Assembly (NCBI RefSeq): GCF_016734815.1 | Contig: NZ_JAERQF010000047.1 | Coordinates: 1-37,139 of the forward strand | Direction of reading: 5' to 3' | Length of the DNA: 37,139 nucleotides | From: Hymenobacter rubidus | GTDB taxonomy: Bacteria; Bacteroidota; Bacteroidia; Cytophagales; Hymenobacteraceae | Shown: positions 6,134 through 15,579 of the stretch, in pieces | Position numbering within the stretch: position 1 is the stretch's first letter | Layout: each line of letters begins with the position of its first letter | Program-made: the position numbers and the translations under genes | The notes under the pieces: model-generated | Seen by the model: the letters and a program-made list of their open reading frames with translations, nothing else | Told to the model about the DNA's origin: nothing | The model's database searches: none

Positions 6134-8716
6134 TTACTCGCTCATAAACACCCGCTTCACCCGCTCGCTCACGTTGGTCAGCAGCTCGTAGGCGATGGTG
6201 CCGATGCGGCCTGCCAACTCCGGAAGCGGCAAGCCCTGGCCAAATAGCAGCGCGGTATCGCCCGCTTTGACCGAAGCAATATCGGTGACGTCCACCATGC
6301 ACATGTCCATGCACACCGAGCCCACCAACGGCACCCGCTGCCCGTGAATGAGCACTAGGCCAGCCCCGTTGCCAAAGCGGCGGTCGTAGCCATCGGCGTA
6401 GCCAATGGCGAGGGTGGCAATGCGCCGCTCGCGGTCGGTGGCCGCGCCGCGCCGGCCGTAGCCCACGGTGGCACCGGCCGGCAGGGTTTTGATTTGGGAG
6501 ATGGTGGTGCGCAGCTGGCTTACCGGCCGCAGGGCGGCGGGGTCGGCAGTATTGCTGGCATCTACGCCGTAGAGGCCGATGCCGAGGCGCACCATGTCGA
6601 AATGTGCTTCGGGAAAGCGCAGGATGCCGGCCGAGTTGAGCGCGTGCTTGAGCACCGAATGGCCCAAGGCCGCCTCCAAAGCCCCAGTCATGCGACGGAA
6701 GGCCGCCAGCTGCTCGTGCGTAAAAGCATCATGGCCGGGCTCGTCGGCGGCGGCCAGGTGGGTCATCAGGCTGGCCACGGGCAGGCGCTGGGCGTGCTGC
6801 CGCAGCCGGGCCACCAGCACGGGCAGGTCGGCCTCGTCGAAACCCAGCCGGCGCATGCCGGTATCGAGCTTGAGGTGGAGTTTGGGAACGGGAAGCGCAG
6901 CAGTACCGGGGGGTCCGGCAAAAGCCGCCAGGTATTCATCCAACAACTCAAAGGAGTAAATTTCGGGCTCCAGGCGGTAGCGCCGCAGCGTATCGAACGA
7001 GTCGGGCGCGGGGTTCATCACCATGATGGGCAGGCTGATGCCGGCCTCGCGCAGGGCCATGCCTTCGTCGGCGTAGGCCACGGCGAGGTAGTCGGCGCGC
7101 TGAAACTCAAGCAGGCTGGCTACTTCGTAGGAGCCGGCCCCGTAGGCGAAGGCCTTCACCATTACCATCATTTTGGTACCGGGGCGCAGCTGGCGGCGGT
7201 AGTGCTGCAGGTTGTGGCTGAGGGCGTCGAGGTTCACTTCGAGCACCGTGCCGTGCTGCTGCGCCTGCAAGGCGGCCACTATGCGCTCGAACCCAAACCG
7301 ACGGGCCCCCTTGATGAGGATGGTTTCGTGGGCGAAATCGGCCGGGTTGAGCTGGGCCAGGAAAGCCTCGGTGCTGGGATAAAAATCAGTTAACAGTTGC
7401 GCGTTAAAAGGTACCGCTTGCTTGGCTGGGTTTTCAGTGTCAGCCATTCTTAACCCCTCACTTCCCCCTTTTAACTGGCTTATTTCAGTTCCGATGCCTA
7501 CCAGCCGGCTGACGCCAGCGGCCGGCAGCAGGGCCGCCACGCGGGCATACAACTCAGCGCTGCTCAGGCCCGATTCCAGCACGTCGCTCAGGATGAGCGT
7601 GCGGCGGCCGGGGCGCGACTGCCGGGCCAACGCGTTCAGGGCCAGCGTGAGGCCGGCGAGGTCGTTGTTATAAGTGTCGTCGAGCAGGTAGGAACCGTGG
7701 CGGCCCAGCTTCATTTCCAGGCGCATGGCCACGGGGTGCAACCGGGCCAGGCGGCGTTGGATTTCAGCCGGCTCGACCCCGCGTTGCAGCAATACCGCCA
7801 GGCAGTGCAGCGCATTTTCCAGCGAGGGCTCGTCACTAAATGGCACGGTGAAGGTTGCCGTGAGGCCGGCGGCTTCGTATTCGGCCCGTAGGCGGGTGGT
7901 GCTATCCGAGCTGGGTTCGGGCGTAAACCGGATATCGGCGGCCGGCCCCGACTGCATTGTCCAGCTGAAGCCGGGCAGCCGCTGCCGGGCCACGGCGGCG
8001 CGCACCAGGGGCTGGTCGGCGCAGTAGAACAGGCGCCGGAACTGCGGCCCCTCAAACAGCCGGAGCTTCTCCAGCAGCTTGGCATTGGGGGAGGCAAAGC
8101 CGGCGTCGTGGGCCGTGCCCAGGTTGGTAAAAATTCCTTCGGTGGGCTGAACGACGTGGGCCAGGCGCGCCATCTCTTCCATCTCCGAAATGCCGGCTTC
8201 GAAAATGCCCAGCGTGTGCCGCGCCGGATTGAGTTCCCACACGCTCAGCGGCACGCCCACTTGCGAGTTGTAGGAGCGCGGCGAGCGGCAGATGTCTTCG
8301 TCGGGGCTTAGCAGCTGGGCCAGCCACTCCTTCACAATGGTTTTGCCATTGGAACCCGTAATGGCCATCACCGGACCGGCAAATTCGGCCCGGTGGGCCG
8401 CTGCAATGGCTTGCAGGGCCGCCAGCGGACTTGCTACCGCCAGAATGCCCGCTTCGGGGTATGCGGCCAGGGAGCCGGGCAGCTCGGCATCTTTAGCCAC
8501 GATGAACAGCCGAACGCCTTGGGCGTACAGCGCCGGCAGGTAGCGGTGGCCGTCGTGGCTGGGGCCACGCAGGGCAAAGAATACCGCACCGGCGGGCAGG
8601 CCTACCCGGCGGCTATCAAGCAGCAGGTGGCGCACTTCGGTGGCGGCATCGGCGGGAGCCTGAAGCAGATGGCCGGCCAGCAGCGCAGGCAAATCGAGGA
8701 AACGAGGGAAGAGCAT
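6134..8716 (-). CDS. murF-alr: Bifunctional UDP-MurNAc-tripeptide:D-Ala-D-Ala ligase / alanine racemase
   Basis: The 860-residue fusion joins two steps of D-alanine use in peptidoglycan synthesis and acts in the cytoplasm. Residues 1-480 are MurF: the ATP-binding loop GSNGKT (121-126), the RSPRSYNSQVGVPLSVW region (144-160) and a C-terminal ligase domain. Residues 490-860 are a fold-type III alanine racemase: the PLP lysine is Lys521 in MVKAFAYGAG, and the second catalytic base is Tyr753 in VGYGRRG. The LAIGYADGYDR motif and VGSVCMDMCMVD also fit. This fusion is characteristic of Bacteroidota. An AT-richer patch encoding residues 414-438 looks like an in-frame insertion in the MurF C-terminal domain. 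Confidence 0.96.
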   Translation of the reverse strand: MLFPRFLDLPALLAGHLLQAPADAATEVRHLLLDSRRVGLPAGAVFFALRGPSHDGHRYLPALYAQGVRLFIVAKDAELPGSLAAYPEAGILAVASPLAALQAIAAAHRAEFAGPVMAITGSNGKTIVKEWLAQLLSPDEDICRSPRSYNSQVGVPLSVWELNPARHTLGIFEAGISEMEEMARLAHVVQPTEGIFTNLGTAHDAGFASPNAKLLEKLRLFEGPQFRRLFYCADQPLVRAAVARQRLPGFSWTMQSGPAADIRFTPEPSSDSTTRLRAEYEAAGLTATFTVPFSDEPSLENALHCLAVLLQRGVEPAEIQRRLARLHPVAMRLEMKLGRHGSYLLDDTYNNDLAGLTLALNALARQSRPGRRTLILSDVLESGLSSAELYARVAALLPAAGVSRLVGIGTEISQLKGGSEGLRMADTENPAKQAVPFNAQLLTDFYPSTEAFLAQLNPADFAHETILIKGARRFGFERIVAALQAQQHGTVLEVNLDALSHNLQHYRRQLRPGTKMMVMVKAFAYGAGSYEVASLLEFQRADYLAVAYADEGMALREAGISLPIMVMNPAPDSFDTLRRYRLEPEIYSFELLDEYLAAFAGPPGTAALPVPKLHLKLDTGMRRLGFDEADLPVLVARLRQHAQRLPVASLMTHLAAADEPGHDAFTHEQLAAFRRMTGALEAALGHSVLKHALNSAGILRFPEAHFDMVRLGIGLYGVDASNTADPAALRPVSQLRTTISQIKTLPAGATVGYGRRGAATDRERRIATLAIGYADGYDRRFGNGAGLVLIHGQRVPLVGSVCMDMCMVDVTDIASVKAGDTALLFGQGLPLPELAGRIGTIAYELLTNVSERVKRVFMSE

Positions 8717-9050
8717 GACGGGGCAAAGGTCCGGCTAAAAAAGACTTTCCGGGCGCCAGCCGGCGCGAAGCCCTTGCGCACGCAGCCGAAGCCCGTGCCG
8801 CGCAGGCCGTGAAACCAATTGACTGCTATTGCGGTTCGTGACCCTAATGCCACCGTGTGCGATACCTGGAGAAAACGCAGTGGCACTCCGGGGCGCAGCG
8901 GCCAATGCCTGGGGCCTGACCCACGAATTGCCGTTGGCTGCTCTTTACTTTCCAGGCTACCCAATTAAAGTCCGCTGGCAACGTTTCGGGTTGGGAATGA
9001 TTTTTGCCTGCTTTTCTCTTCTTTTCCGGCCGTCCGCTTACCCTGCATTT
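8717..9050. other. Divergent intergenic region, no clear feature
   Basis: This 334-base gap separates the divergent murF-alr and kinase-like genes and must hold both promoters. No exact TAnnTTTG was found. The nearest candidates are GACCTTTG on the minus strand near 8724-8731 and TACTTTCC near 8945. An open frame continues upstream of 9051, but that stretch lacks protein-like features. No repeat is present. Confidence 0.4.
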
Positions 9051-11045
9051 ATGCCCGTTACCGCTATACGCTTGCTGCTACTCGTATGGCTTTCGCTAAT
9101 TGGTTGGGCGGTGCCAGCCAGCGCCCAAACCGCTGCGACCGATAGCCTGCGCCGCATGGTGGCCGCCGCGCCCTCCGATTCGGCACAGGCACTGCTGCTG
9201 TTGGAACTGGCCCGCACCTACCGCGCCTCCAAACCCGATTCCACGATTTTGCTGGCCCAGAAAGCCTGGCACCTGGCGCAACCCATTGGCTACGACAAAG
9301 GCCGGGGCCGCGCCCAAAGCATGATAGGCATGATTTTGCGCGAGCGGGGCGAGCTACCGCAGGCCATGGCCAATGAGCTGAGTGCCCTGCGCATCAGCCG
9401 CCAGTGCCGGGACTTGGAAGGCGAAGCGTACGCCCTCAACTGCCTGGGCAACATCAGCCTCGACCTGCGCCAGTACCCCCCGGCCATTGCCCACTACCGT
9501 GAGGCTGAGGGGCTATACCGTCGGCTTAAGCTGGCCAGTTGGGTAGCCGGCTCGCTCACCAACATCGGCGGCTGCTACGAAAAGATGAACCGGCTCGACT
9601 CGGCCCTGGTGATTCAGCGACGCGCCGAAGCCCTGATTCAGCAGCACCCCGGCCTTGGCATCGCCCGGGCACTGGCCCTGCGCAACATGGGCGCGGTGCA
9701 GGCCCGGCTGGGCCACTACGCGGCGGCCTCGGACTACTACTACCGCACGCTGCGCGAAACCTACCGAACCAACGATTTCCGGAACCGGGCCATGGCGCAA
9801 TACCAGCTGGCCCTGCTTTACCAGACCTTGCACCAGCCCGACTCCAGTCTGCGCTACGCACAGCGGGCCTTGCGCGCCGGGCAACGCGTGCAGTACCGAC
9901 TGGTGGTGATGGATGCCGGCGACCTGCTGGCGCAGCTTTGCCAAAAGCGCCACAACGCCGACAGCGCTTTTCATTACCAGAGCTTGGCGGGCGCGGCACG
10001 CGACAGCCTGTTTGGCCCCGAAAAGGTGCGGCAGCTGCAACGGCTGGCCCTAAGTGAACAGCAGCTCCAGCTGCAACAGCGCGAAGCCCAAGAGCTGCAA
10101 ACCGTTCGCTACCAACGCCTGGGGCTGTTGCTGGCGCTGGGCTTTATTCTGACGGTGGCGCTGCTGCTGGGCTGGGCCAACCGCCAGCACCGGCGCACCA
10201 ACCTGCTCCTGAACGAGCGCACGGCCCAGATTGAAGCGCAGCGCAACGAGCTGAGCGCTGCCCTGACGCAGCTGCACGCCACCCAGGCCCAGCTGGTGGC
10301 CGCCGAAAAATGGGCATTTGTGGGCGAGATGTCGGCCGATGCAGCCGATGAGCTGCGCAACCCGTTGGCATTCATGCAGAAGTTTGCCGAAGTGAGCGTG
10401 GCCTTGCTTGACCAGGACGGCACCCGTCCATCGGCGGGGCTGGAGCAGGAAATCATTACCGGACTCAAGCAAAACTTACTGGAAATCAGCCAGCACGGCC
10501 AGCGGGCGTCTTCCATCATCCGCAACATGCTGGCCCACGCCCGCACCGCCCCCGCCGCGCCCACCGACCTCAACGCCCTGGTGGCCGAATACCTGCTCCT
10601 GACCGACCACGGGCGCCGGGCGCCGGGTGGTGCCACGGTGGAGCTGCACACCGAATTTGCAGCGGGCCTGGCTCCGGTATCGGCCGTGCGCTCTGAGTTG
10701 GGCCAAGCCCTGCTGAGCCTGTTTACCAACGCGCTGCAATCGGTGCGGCAGCGCCAGCAGGAGGGCAAGCCGGGCTACCAGCCCATCGTGACGGTGAGCA
10801 CCCGCTGCGCAGGCAAGGTGGTCGAAATCCGGGTGCGCGACAACGGCACCGGCATGTCCGAAGCCGTGGCCGCGCAGGTGTTTCAGCCCTTTTTCACCAC
10901 CAAGCCGGCAGGTGAGGGCACCGGTCTGGGCCTCGCCCTGGCCCACGACATCATCACCAAAAACCACCACGGCACGCTGACCCTGGAAACGCGGGAGGGA
11001 GAATTTACCGAATTCGTGGTGAGCCTGCCGGCAGGTGAGCAGTGA
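9051..11045 (+). CDS. TPR sensor histidine-kinase-like protein with Asp in place of the H-box His
   Basis: The product is 664 residues. I chose the ATG at 9051 because it begins a signal sequence (MPVTAIRLLLLVW, ending PASAQ). Residues 30-330 hold tetratricopeptide repeats in the periplasm, about 356-379 is a membrane helix, then a short coiled coil leads to the kinase module. The dimerisation region reads GEMSADAADELRNPLAF; the phospho-accepting His of the usual AHE(I/L)xNPL motif is Asp433 (codon GAT). The ATPase domain looks intact: LFTNALQSV (N box), DNGTGM, FQPFFTTKP and GTGLGLALAHD. ATP binding therefore seems possible, but autophosphorylation on His does not. No response regulator is adjacent. 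It could be a signalling pseudokinase or a recently inactivated kinase. Confidence 0.88.
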   Translation: MPVTAIRLLLLVWLSLIGWAVPASAQTAATDSLRRMVAAAPSDSAQALLLLELARTYRASKPDSTILLAQKAWHLAQPIGYDKGRGRAQSMIGMILRERGELPQAMANELSALRISRQCRDLEGEAYALNCLGNISLDLRQYPPAIAHYREAEGLYRRLKLASWVAGSLTNIGGCYEKMNRLDSALVIQRRAEALIQQHPGLGIARALALRNMGAVQARLGHYAAASDYYYRTLRETYRTNDFRNRAMAQYQLALLYQTLHQPDSSLRYAQRALRAGQRVQYRLVVMDAGDLLAQLCQKRHNADSAFHYQSLAGAARDSLFGPEKVRQLQRLALSEQQLQLQQREAQELQTVRYQRLGLLLALGFILTVALLLGWANRQHRRTNLLLNERTAQIEAQRNELSAALTQLHATQAQLVAAEKWAFVGEMSADAADELRNPLAFMQKFAEVSVALLDQDGTRPSAGLEQEIITGLKQNLLEISQHGQRASSIIRNMLAHARTAPAAPTDLNALVAEYLLLTDHGRRAPGGATVELHTEFAAGLAPVSAVRSELGQALLSLFTNALQSVRQRQQEGKPGYQPIVTVSTRCAGKVVEIRVRDNGTGMSEAVAAQVFQPFFTTKPAGEGTGLGLALAHDIITKNHHGTLTLETREGEFTEFVVSLPAGEQ

Positions 11046-11133
11046 GCAAAAGACAGCACGACTGGGGTATTGCACAAGATAGGTTGCTTGCCACTGGCCA
11101 AGTAACCGGAAGAAATCGGCTGCCCGCTTGTTC

Positions 11134-11141
11134 TACCTTTG
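11134..11141 (+). promoter_or_regulatory. -7 promoter element of the amidohydrolase gene
   Basis: TACCTTTG matches TAnnTTTG exactly and ends 23 bases before the ATG at 11165. It lies just after the kinase-like gene, so the amidohydrolase probably has its own promoter. A -33 element is not obvious. Confidence 0.45.
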
Positions 11142-11164
11142 CAGCCAGTCGATTGTCGTGTCTC

Positions 11165-12604
11165 ATGAAATTCTCCCGAATATTGCTTGGCCTGAGCCTG
11201 GCCGGGCTGCTGACTACCTGCACCCGCCGGCCCACCATGCTGGAGATATATGACGTGGTTATCAACCATGTCAGCATCGTGAACGTGGAAACGGGCACGG
11301 TGCAGCCCAACCAAGTGGTGGTGGTATCGCAGGGCAAAATCCTGCGCATTGAGCCGGCCGACCAGCACAGCTACGCCGCCCGGCAGTACGTGAACGGGAA
11401 TGGCCGCTACCTGATACCGGGTTTGTGGGACATGCACGTGCATTTTCGGGGCGGCGACAGCCTGGCGGCGGCCAATAAAAAGAGCCTCACGCTGTACCTG
11501 GCGCACGGCATCACGACGGTGCGCGATTGCGGCGGCGACCTTACGCCCAGCATTTTCCAGTGGCGGCGCGACCTCGACACCGGGCGGCTGGCGGGGCCGC
11601 GCATCTTCACGTCCGGGCCCAAGATTGACGGGCCCGGCGCTACCTGGCCGGGCTCGCTGGAAGTGGAAACGCCCGCCCAAATCGGCAAGGCGCTGGATTC
11701 GCTGCAGCGGCTCAAAGTGGACTATGTGAAGATTTACGACAGCAAAATCTCCGGCCCGGCCTACCTCGAAACCATCCGGCAGGCCCAGCGGCGCGGCCTG
11801 AAAACCACCGGCCACATGCCCTACTCCGTGACGCTGGGCGAATCCATCAAGGCCGGCCTTGATGCTACTGAGCACCTGTATTATGTGTTCAAAGCCTGCT
11901 CCGGCAAGGAGGACAGCCTCACGGCGCTGGTGCGCAACAGCCTGGGCACCAGCAAGCCGCTGGGCCTGTTCAGCGTGCTGCCGGCCGTGTACGACACCTA
12001 CAGCCCTGCCGCCGCCAGCCGTATTTTCAAGCTGATGGCCAAGCACCACACGGCGGCCGTCCCTACGCTCTTCGTTAGCAAAACCCTGGCCGGGCTGCCC
12101 GAAAACGACCACAGCCGCGACACCCTCCGCGCCTACATCGACCCCAGAATCCAGGCCACCTACCAACGGCGCCTAGCCAGCGCCCGGCAGCAGTCGCCGG
12201 CCGCGCAGGCGTTCAGCCAGAAGCTCACTGCCAAGCTCCTGAGCCTGGTGCCGCAGATGCAGGCGGCAGGCGTCACCGTCTTGGCCGGGTCCGACAGCGG
12301 GCCGTTCAACTCGTTCGTCTACCCTGGCGCTTCGCTGCAAGAGGAGCTGGTGCTGCTGGTGCAGGCCGGCCTCACGCCCCGCCAAGCCTTGCAGGCGGCC
12401 ACCGTGAACGGCGCCAAGTTCATGGGCGTGGCCGACCACAGCGGCATCATCGCGCCGGGCAAGGACGCCGACCTGGTGCTGCTTACCGCCAACCCGCTGG
12501 ACGACATCGCCAATATCAAGAAGATTGATGCGGTGATTTCGCGGGGCAAGGCCTACCAAGCGGCGGCCTTGGCGAATATGCTGCGGGCGGTGCGGAATAG
12601 GTAA
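11165..12604 (+). CDS. Amidohydrolase-family metal-dependent lipoprotein
   Basis: The product is 479 residues from the ATG at 11165; an upstream in-frame extension to 11042 is unlikely because the ATG opens a lipoprotein signal peptide with lipobox LLTTC. It belongs to the amidohydrolase superfamily, imidazolonepropionase/prolidase-like branch. Metal ligands are visible: His91 and His93 (DMHVHF), a probable carboxylated Lys189 (VKIYD), His217 (TTGHMP), His237 (TEHLYY) and Asp377 (AGSDSG). The C-terminal composite beta domain (GIIAPGKDADLVLL) is typical. It probably hydrolyses an amide or related bond in the periplasm; the substrate is not predictable. The stop precedes a large palindrome. Confidence 0.9.
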   Translation: MKFSRILLGLSLAGLLTTCTRRPTMLEIYDVVINHVSIVNVETGTVQPNQVVVVSQGKILRIEPADQHSYAARQYVNGNGRYLIPGLWDMHVHFRGGDSLAAANKKSLTLYLAHGITTVRDCGGDLTPSIFQWRRDLDTGRLAGPRIFTSGPKIDGPGATWPGSLEVETPAQIGKALDSLQRLKVDYVKIYDSKISGPAYLETIRQAQRRGLKTTGHMPYSVTLGESIKAGLDATEHLYYVFKACSGKEDSLTALVRNSLGTSKPLGLFSVLPAVYDTYSPAAASRIFKLMAKHHTAAVPTLFVSKTLAGLPENDHSRDTLRAYIDPRIQATYQRRLASARQQSPAAQAFSQKLTAKLLSLVPQMQAAGVTVLAGSDSGPFNSFVYPGASLQEELVLLVQAGLTPRQALQAATVNGAKFMGVADHSGIIAPGKDADLVLLTANPLDDIANIKKIDAVISRGKAYQAAALANMLRAVRNR

Positions 12605-12608
12605 TCTG

Positions 12609-12731
12609 AACCGCAGATTTAACGGATTTGACGGATTACACAGATTCGGACTACAAGCAGGACCATATTTGGCATATCCTGTTGCCGTCCGAATCTGTGT
12701 TAATCCGTCAAATCCGTTAAATCTGCGGTCT
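12609..12731. repeat. Large palindrome between convergent genes
   Basis: The left arm (12609-12651) and right arm (12687-12731) are reverse complements over about 43 bp with a single 1-base indel (AACCGCAGATTTAACGGATT, then TGACGGATTACACAGATTCG). The 35-base centre is itself partly self-complementary. The family is that of 3780-4014. It starts 4 bases after the amidohydrolase stop and ends within the DUF5686 stop codon (12730-12732, minus). It could fold into a strong transcript hairpin in either direction. Confidence 0.92.
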
Positions 12732-15384
12732 AGAAACCAAATCCCACCCGGAAACCTGTGCCCAGCCGCTCGCCGCTTTGCAGGGCGGTATAGAAATCAA
12801 CGCGCAGCACTTTGAGGATGTGCTCGACGCCCACGCCCAGTTCCAGGTAGTGGCCGGCCTGGGCAGTTTTCAGGTAGTTGAGCGAGGCGACTTCCTGCCA
12901 CTTTAGCTTGCGCAGCAACGGGACTTTGTTGAGGATGAAGCCGTTAAAATGGTGGTCGTAGTGGGCTTCGAGGTAAGAGCTGTTGGTGCTGAAGCGGTAG
13001 TAGTCCAGTAGCTGGAAGTAGGTGAAGTTGCCGGTGAGCAGGGTTTGGTTGCCGGAGAAGTGGCGGTAGTCAATAAAGGTCAGGCTTTCCTGCTTGCCCA
13101 CGAAACCGCCCACGTTCACGCGGAAATTGCTGGTGCCCAGCAGGCCCAGCTTCACATTGTCGCGCACGCCGGCTTGCAGCAGCATGTAGCGCACATCGGC
13201 CCCTAGCACGTGCGGAATGGCCATGCGCCCCTGCACATTGAAGGTGGGCCACTTGGTGCCGAGGCTGAATTTGCCGTCGGGCCGGTTGATGTAGCGCTGG
13301 CCGGGCCGGTAGTCCAGCGACAGGCCTACGGTGAGAATGCGGCTGCGACCAAAGCCGGTATCGGCCAGCTCGTCGCTCAGCGGCCGGTTCGAGGTAAAGG
13401 CCCGGCCGGGCACGTCATGAATGAGTTTGTCGGTGGTATTGTACAGCTCGTGGCGGTCGAAATAGCCGGCGGTAGCGCGCAGGTTCAGGCCGTTGAGTGT
13501 TTCGCCGAAGAAGCTAATTTCGGCCCCGTCGCGCCGGTAGAGCTTGGCGTAGTTGCGGTTATCGAACAGCGTGTAAACGGTATTAATGGCCGGGGTGAGC
13601 TGCGAGTTCTTGTCGAAATTCTCGATGGTACGGCCCGCCACCAGCCCAAAGCGCCGGATAATGGCCGGGTGCACCTGCCAGTTTAGCTCCAGGCTGGGGT
13701 TTAGCTCGCGGCTGCTGAAACCGTAGCGCACGGTGGGCGTGAGGGTAAAAAACCGCCGGTCGTCGGTGCGCTGGCTGAAAATGGCTTGCGCGTTGAGCAC
13801 GGCCCCTTCCACGGTGTTATACTGGAAAATCTGGGCCACGGGCTGCACCGTGGTCGAGCGTTTGCGGAACGTGTTGACGTGCGTGTAGCCCCCAATGAGC
13901 AGGTTGATGGGCTCGAACTCGTTGCGCTTACGGTCCATCGAGTCCTGGTAGGGCCGCGAGCGCCGGATGACTTCGGTGCTGTCCTTGAGGTGGTAATCCT
14001 TCTTTTCCTCGTCGCTGAGAGGCACCGGGCGCACGGTGTCCCAGTAGGCCGAGTCCCGCTCGTTCACGCCTTTTTCCACCAGCAGCACCTCGCCGCTCGG
14101 CATGCGGTCCAGCGGGTCGGTGGAGGTGCGCAGCGAGTCGCGCTGGGCCCGCTTCACCTGCTTGCGCACCTGGCGGTTGAGGCCGCTGAGGTCGGGCTTG
14201 CGCTTGCGAATCTGGGCGGCGGTTTCCTGGCCGACGGGTGCGGGCGCTTTGCCCTCGGCCACCACAGGCGGCGCGGCTTTGGCCACGGGCGGCGTGGGGT
14301 AGGTGGGCACCACGCCCGCGTAGTTCGAGAGCACGGCCGTAATGTAGCCCGAGCCTTTGAAACCCAGCCCCGACAGATTGGCCGTGATTTGCTGCGACTG
14401 AATGAGCCAGACGTTGGCATTGCCCGGCGCGGGCGCGTACTGCTGGGCCAGGTGCAGGTTATCGACGTAGTCAAGCTGGGCGTCTTTGTCGAGGCTCAAA
14501 TCGACGGAATGAATGCGCCAAGAACCGTCCACGATGTAGATGTAGCCAGCAAAAACGGGGTCCGTTTTGCGGCGCGGCACCACCCGGATTTTGTGCACCA
14601 GCACGCCACCCTGCGGGGTGCTGCCCACCAGCTCGTACTTGTAAAACAGCATGGCATTGCCCGCGATAGGCGACACAAAGCCCCGCTCCGAAAACCCCGG
14701 GTTTATCAGGTTCTCGTAGAAGCTCAGGTTGCGCCCCGCGCTGGCCCGGTTGAAGCTGATGCCGCGCGAATCGCCGCTGATGCGGCTCGAAATCATGTGT
14801 TCCTTCACGATGTTCGGCTGGGTGAAGCTGAAATCGGACAGGCTTTCGGAGAGGTAAAAAATGCCCTTTTTAATATCCGGCCCGAGCTTGAACAGGCCCA
14901 TGATTTTGGCCGGCGTGTCGGTGATGCGACCCAACGCCTTGATGTAGATGCGGGCCCGGTAAGTGGCCACCTCGCGCCGGTGGTAGGCCCGCCACTGCTG
15001 CGCCTGCTGAATGATGGCGTAGGCCGGGTCGCGGTCAGTGGACTTCACCAGCACTTCGCCCAGGTTGTAGGCCTCCGCTTGCAGCGTGATGTTGACGGTG
15101 AGGGTGGAGTCGCCGCCCGGCACGCGCACCGGTTCGATGTGCGGCCGGTAGCCCACGTATTGGAACACCAGCTCGTAGCGCCCGGCCGGCAGCCGCAGCT
15201 GAAACTGGCCCTGGTCGTTGGCGCCGGTGCTGGTGGCGGCGCCGCGCACGGCCACGTTGGCAAAGGCCAGGCCTTCCTTGTTGGCCCCGCTCACTGTGCC
15301 TTTAATGACGCCCGCGCAGGCCAGCATCGGCAAGCAGCTCAGCACCCAGACAATGAACAGGCAGCGCAAGAAAATCAATGACAT
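12730..15384 (-). CDS. DUF5686 outer-membrane protein with CarboxypepD_reg-like domain
   Basis: The product is 884 residues from the ATG at 15384, which starts a signal peptide (MSLIFLRCLFIVWVLS); the frame extends further upstream without protein-like features. Residues 25-105 are a CarboxypepD_reg-like domain (GVIKGTVSGANKEGLAFANV). The remainder matches the DUF5686 pattern: a helical start (DPAYAIIQQAQQWRAYHRRE), a periplasmic part and a long beta-rich C-terminal half ending in FRVGFGF, an aromatic-terminated barrel strand. The family is common in Bacteroidota and its molecular function is unknown. A low-complexity Pro/Ala linker lies near the centre. It is divergent from recX. Confidence 0.9.
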   Translation of the reverse strand: MSLIFLRCLFIVWVLSCLPMLACAGVIKGTVSGANKEGLAFANVAVRGAATSTGANDQGQFQLRLPAGRYELVFQYVGYRPHIEPVRVPGGDSTLTVNITLQAEAYNLGEVLVKSTDRDPAYAIIQQAQQWRAYHRREVATYRARIYIKALGRITDTPAKIMGLFKLGPDIKKGIFYLSESLSDFSFTQPNIVKEHMISSRISGDSRGISFNRASAGRNLSFYENLINPGFSERGFVSPIAGNAMLFYKYELVGSTPQGGVLVHKIRVVPRRKTDPVFAGYIYIVDGSWRIHSVDLSLDKDAQLDYVDNLHLAQQYAPAPGNANVWLIQSQQITANLSGLGFKGSGYITAVLSNYAGVVPTYPTPPVAKAAPPVVAEGKAPAPVGQETAAQIRKRKPDLSGLNRQVRKQVKRAQRDSLRTSTDPLDRMPSGEVLLVEKGVNERDSAYWDTVRPVPLSDEEKKDYHLKDSTEVIRRSRPYQDSMDRKRNEFEPINLLIGGYTHVNTFRKRSTTVQPVAQIFQYNTVEGAVLNAQAIFSQRTDDRRFFTLTPTVRYGFSSRELNPSLELNWQVHPAIIRRFGLVAGRTIENFDKNSQLTPAINTVYTLFDNRNYAKLYRRDGAEISFFGETLNGLNLRATAGYFDRHELYNTTDKLIHDVPGRAFTSNRPLSDELADTGFGRSRILTVGLSLDYRPGQRYINRPDGKFSLGTKWPTFNVQGRMAIPHVLGADVRYMLLQAGVRDNVKLGLLGTSNFRVNVGGFVGKQESLTFIDYRHFSGNQTLLTGNFTYFQLLDYYRFSTNSSYLEAHYDHHFNGFILNKVPLLRKLKWQEVASLNYLKTAQAGHYLELGVGVEHILKVLRVDFYTALQSGERLGTGFRVGFGF

Positions 15385-15579
15385 ACAATAGCAAAAGGCG
15401 GCAATACGGCCCCGCCAAGTTACGGCCCCGTTGTAACTGATGCCAAGGCCGGCTAAACAGTTGCCCGTCCGGCGTCTCAATGCCCGACTTTTGCATTGCC
15501 CTGAAAATACCCGCTTGCTGAGGCAACGAACTACGCGGCGTATTGTTCAGGAGTACCCGCCTTTCCAATTTTGCTCCTG

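Noticed and set aside
8829..9050. N-terminal extension of the kinase-like gene
   Set aside because: The ATG at 9051 begins a clear signal peptide; the upstream codons show no conserved features.
11042..11164. N-terminal extension of the amidohydrolase from a GTG
   Set aside because: A lipoprotein signal peptide begins at 11165 and a -7 promoter element lies inside the extension.
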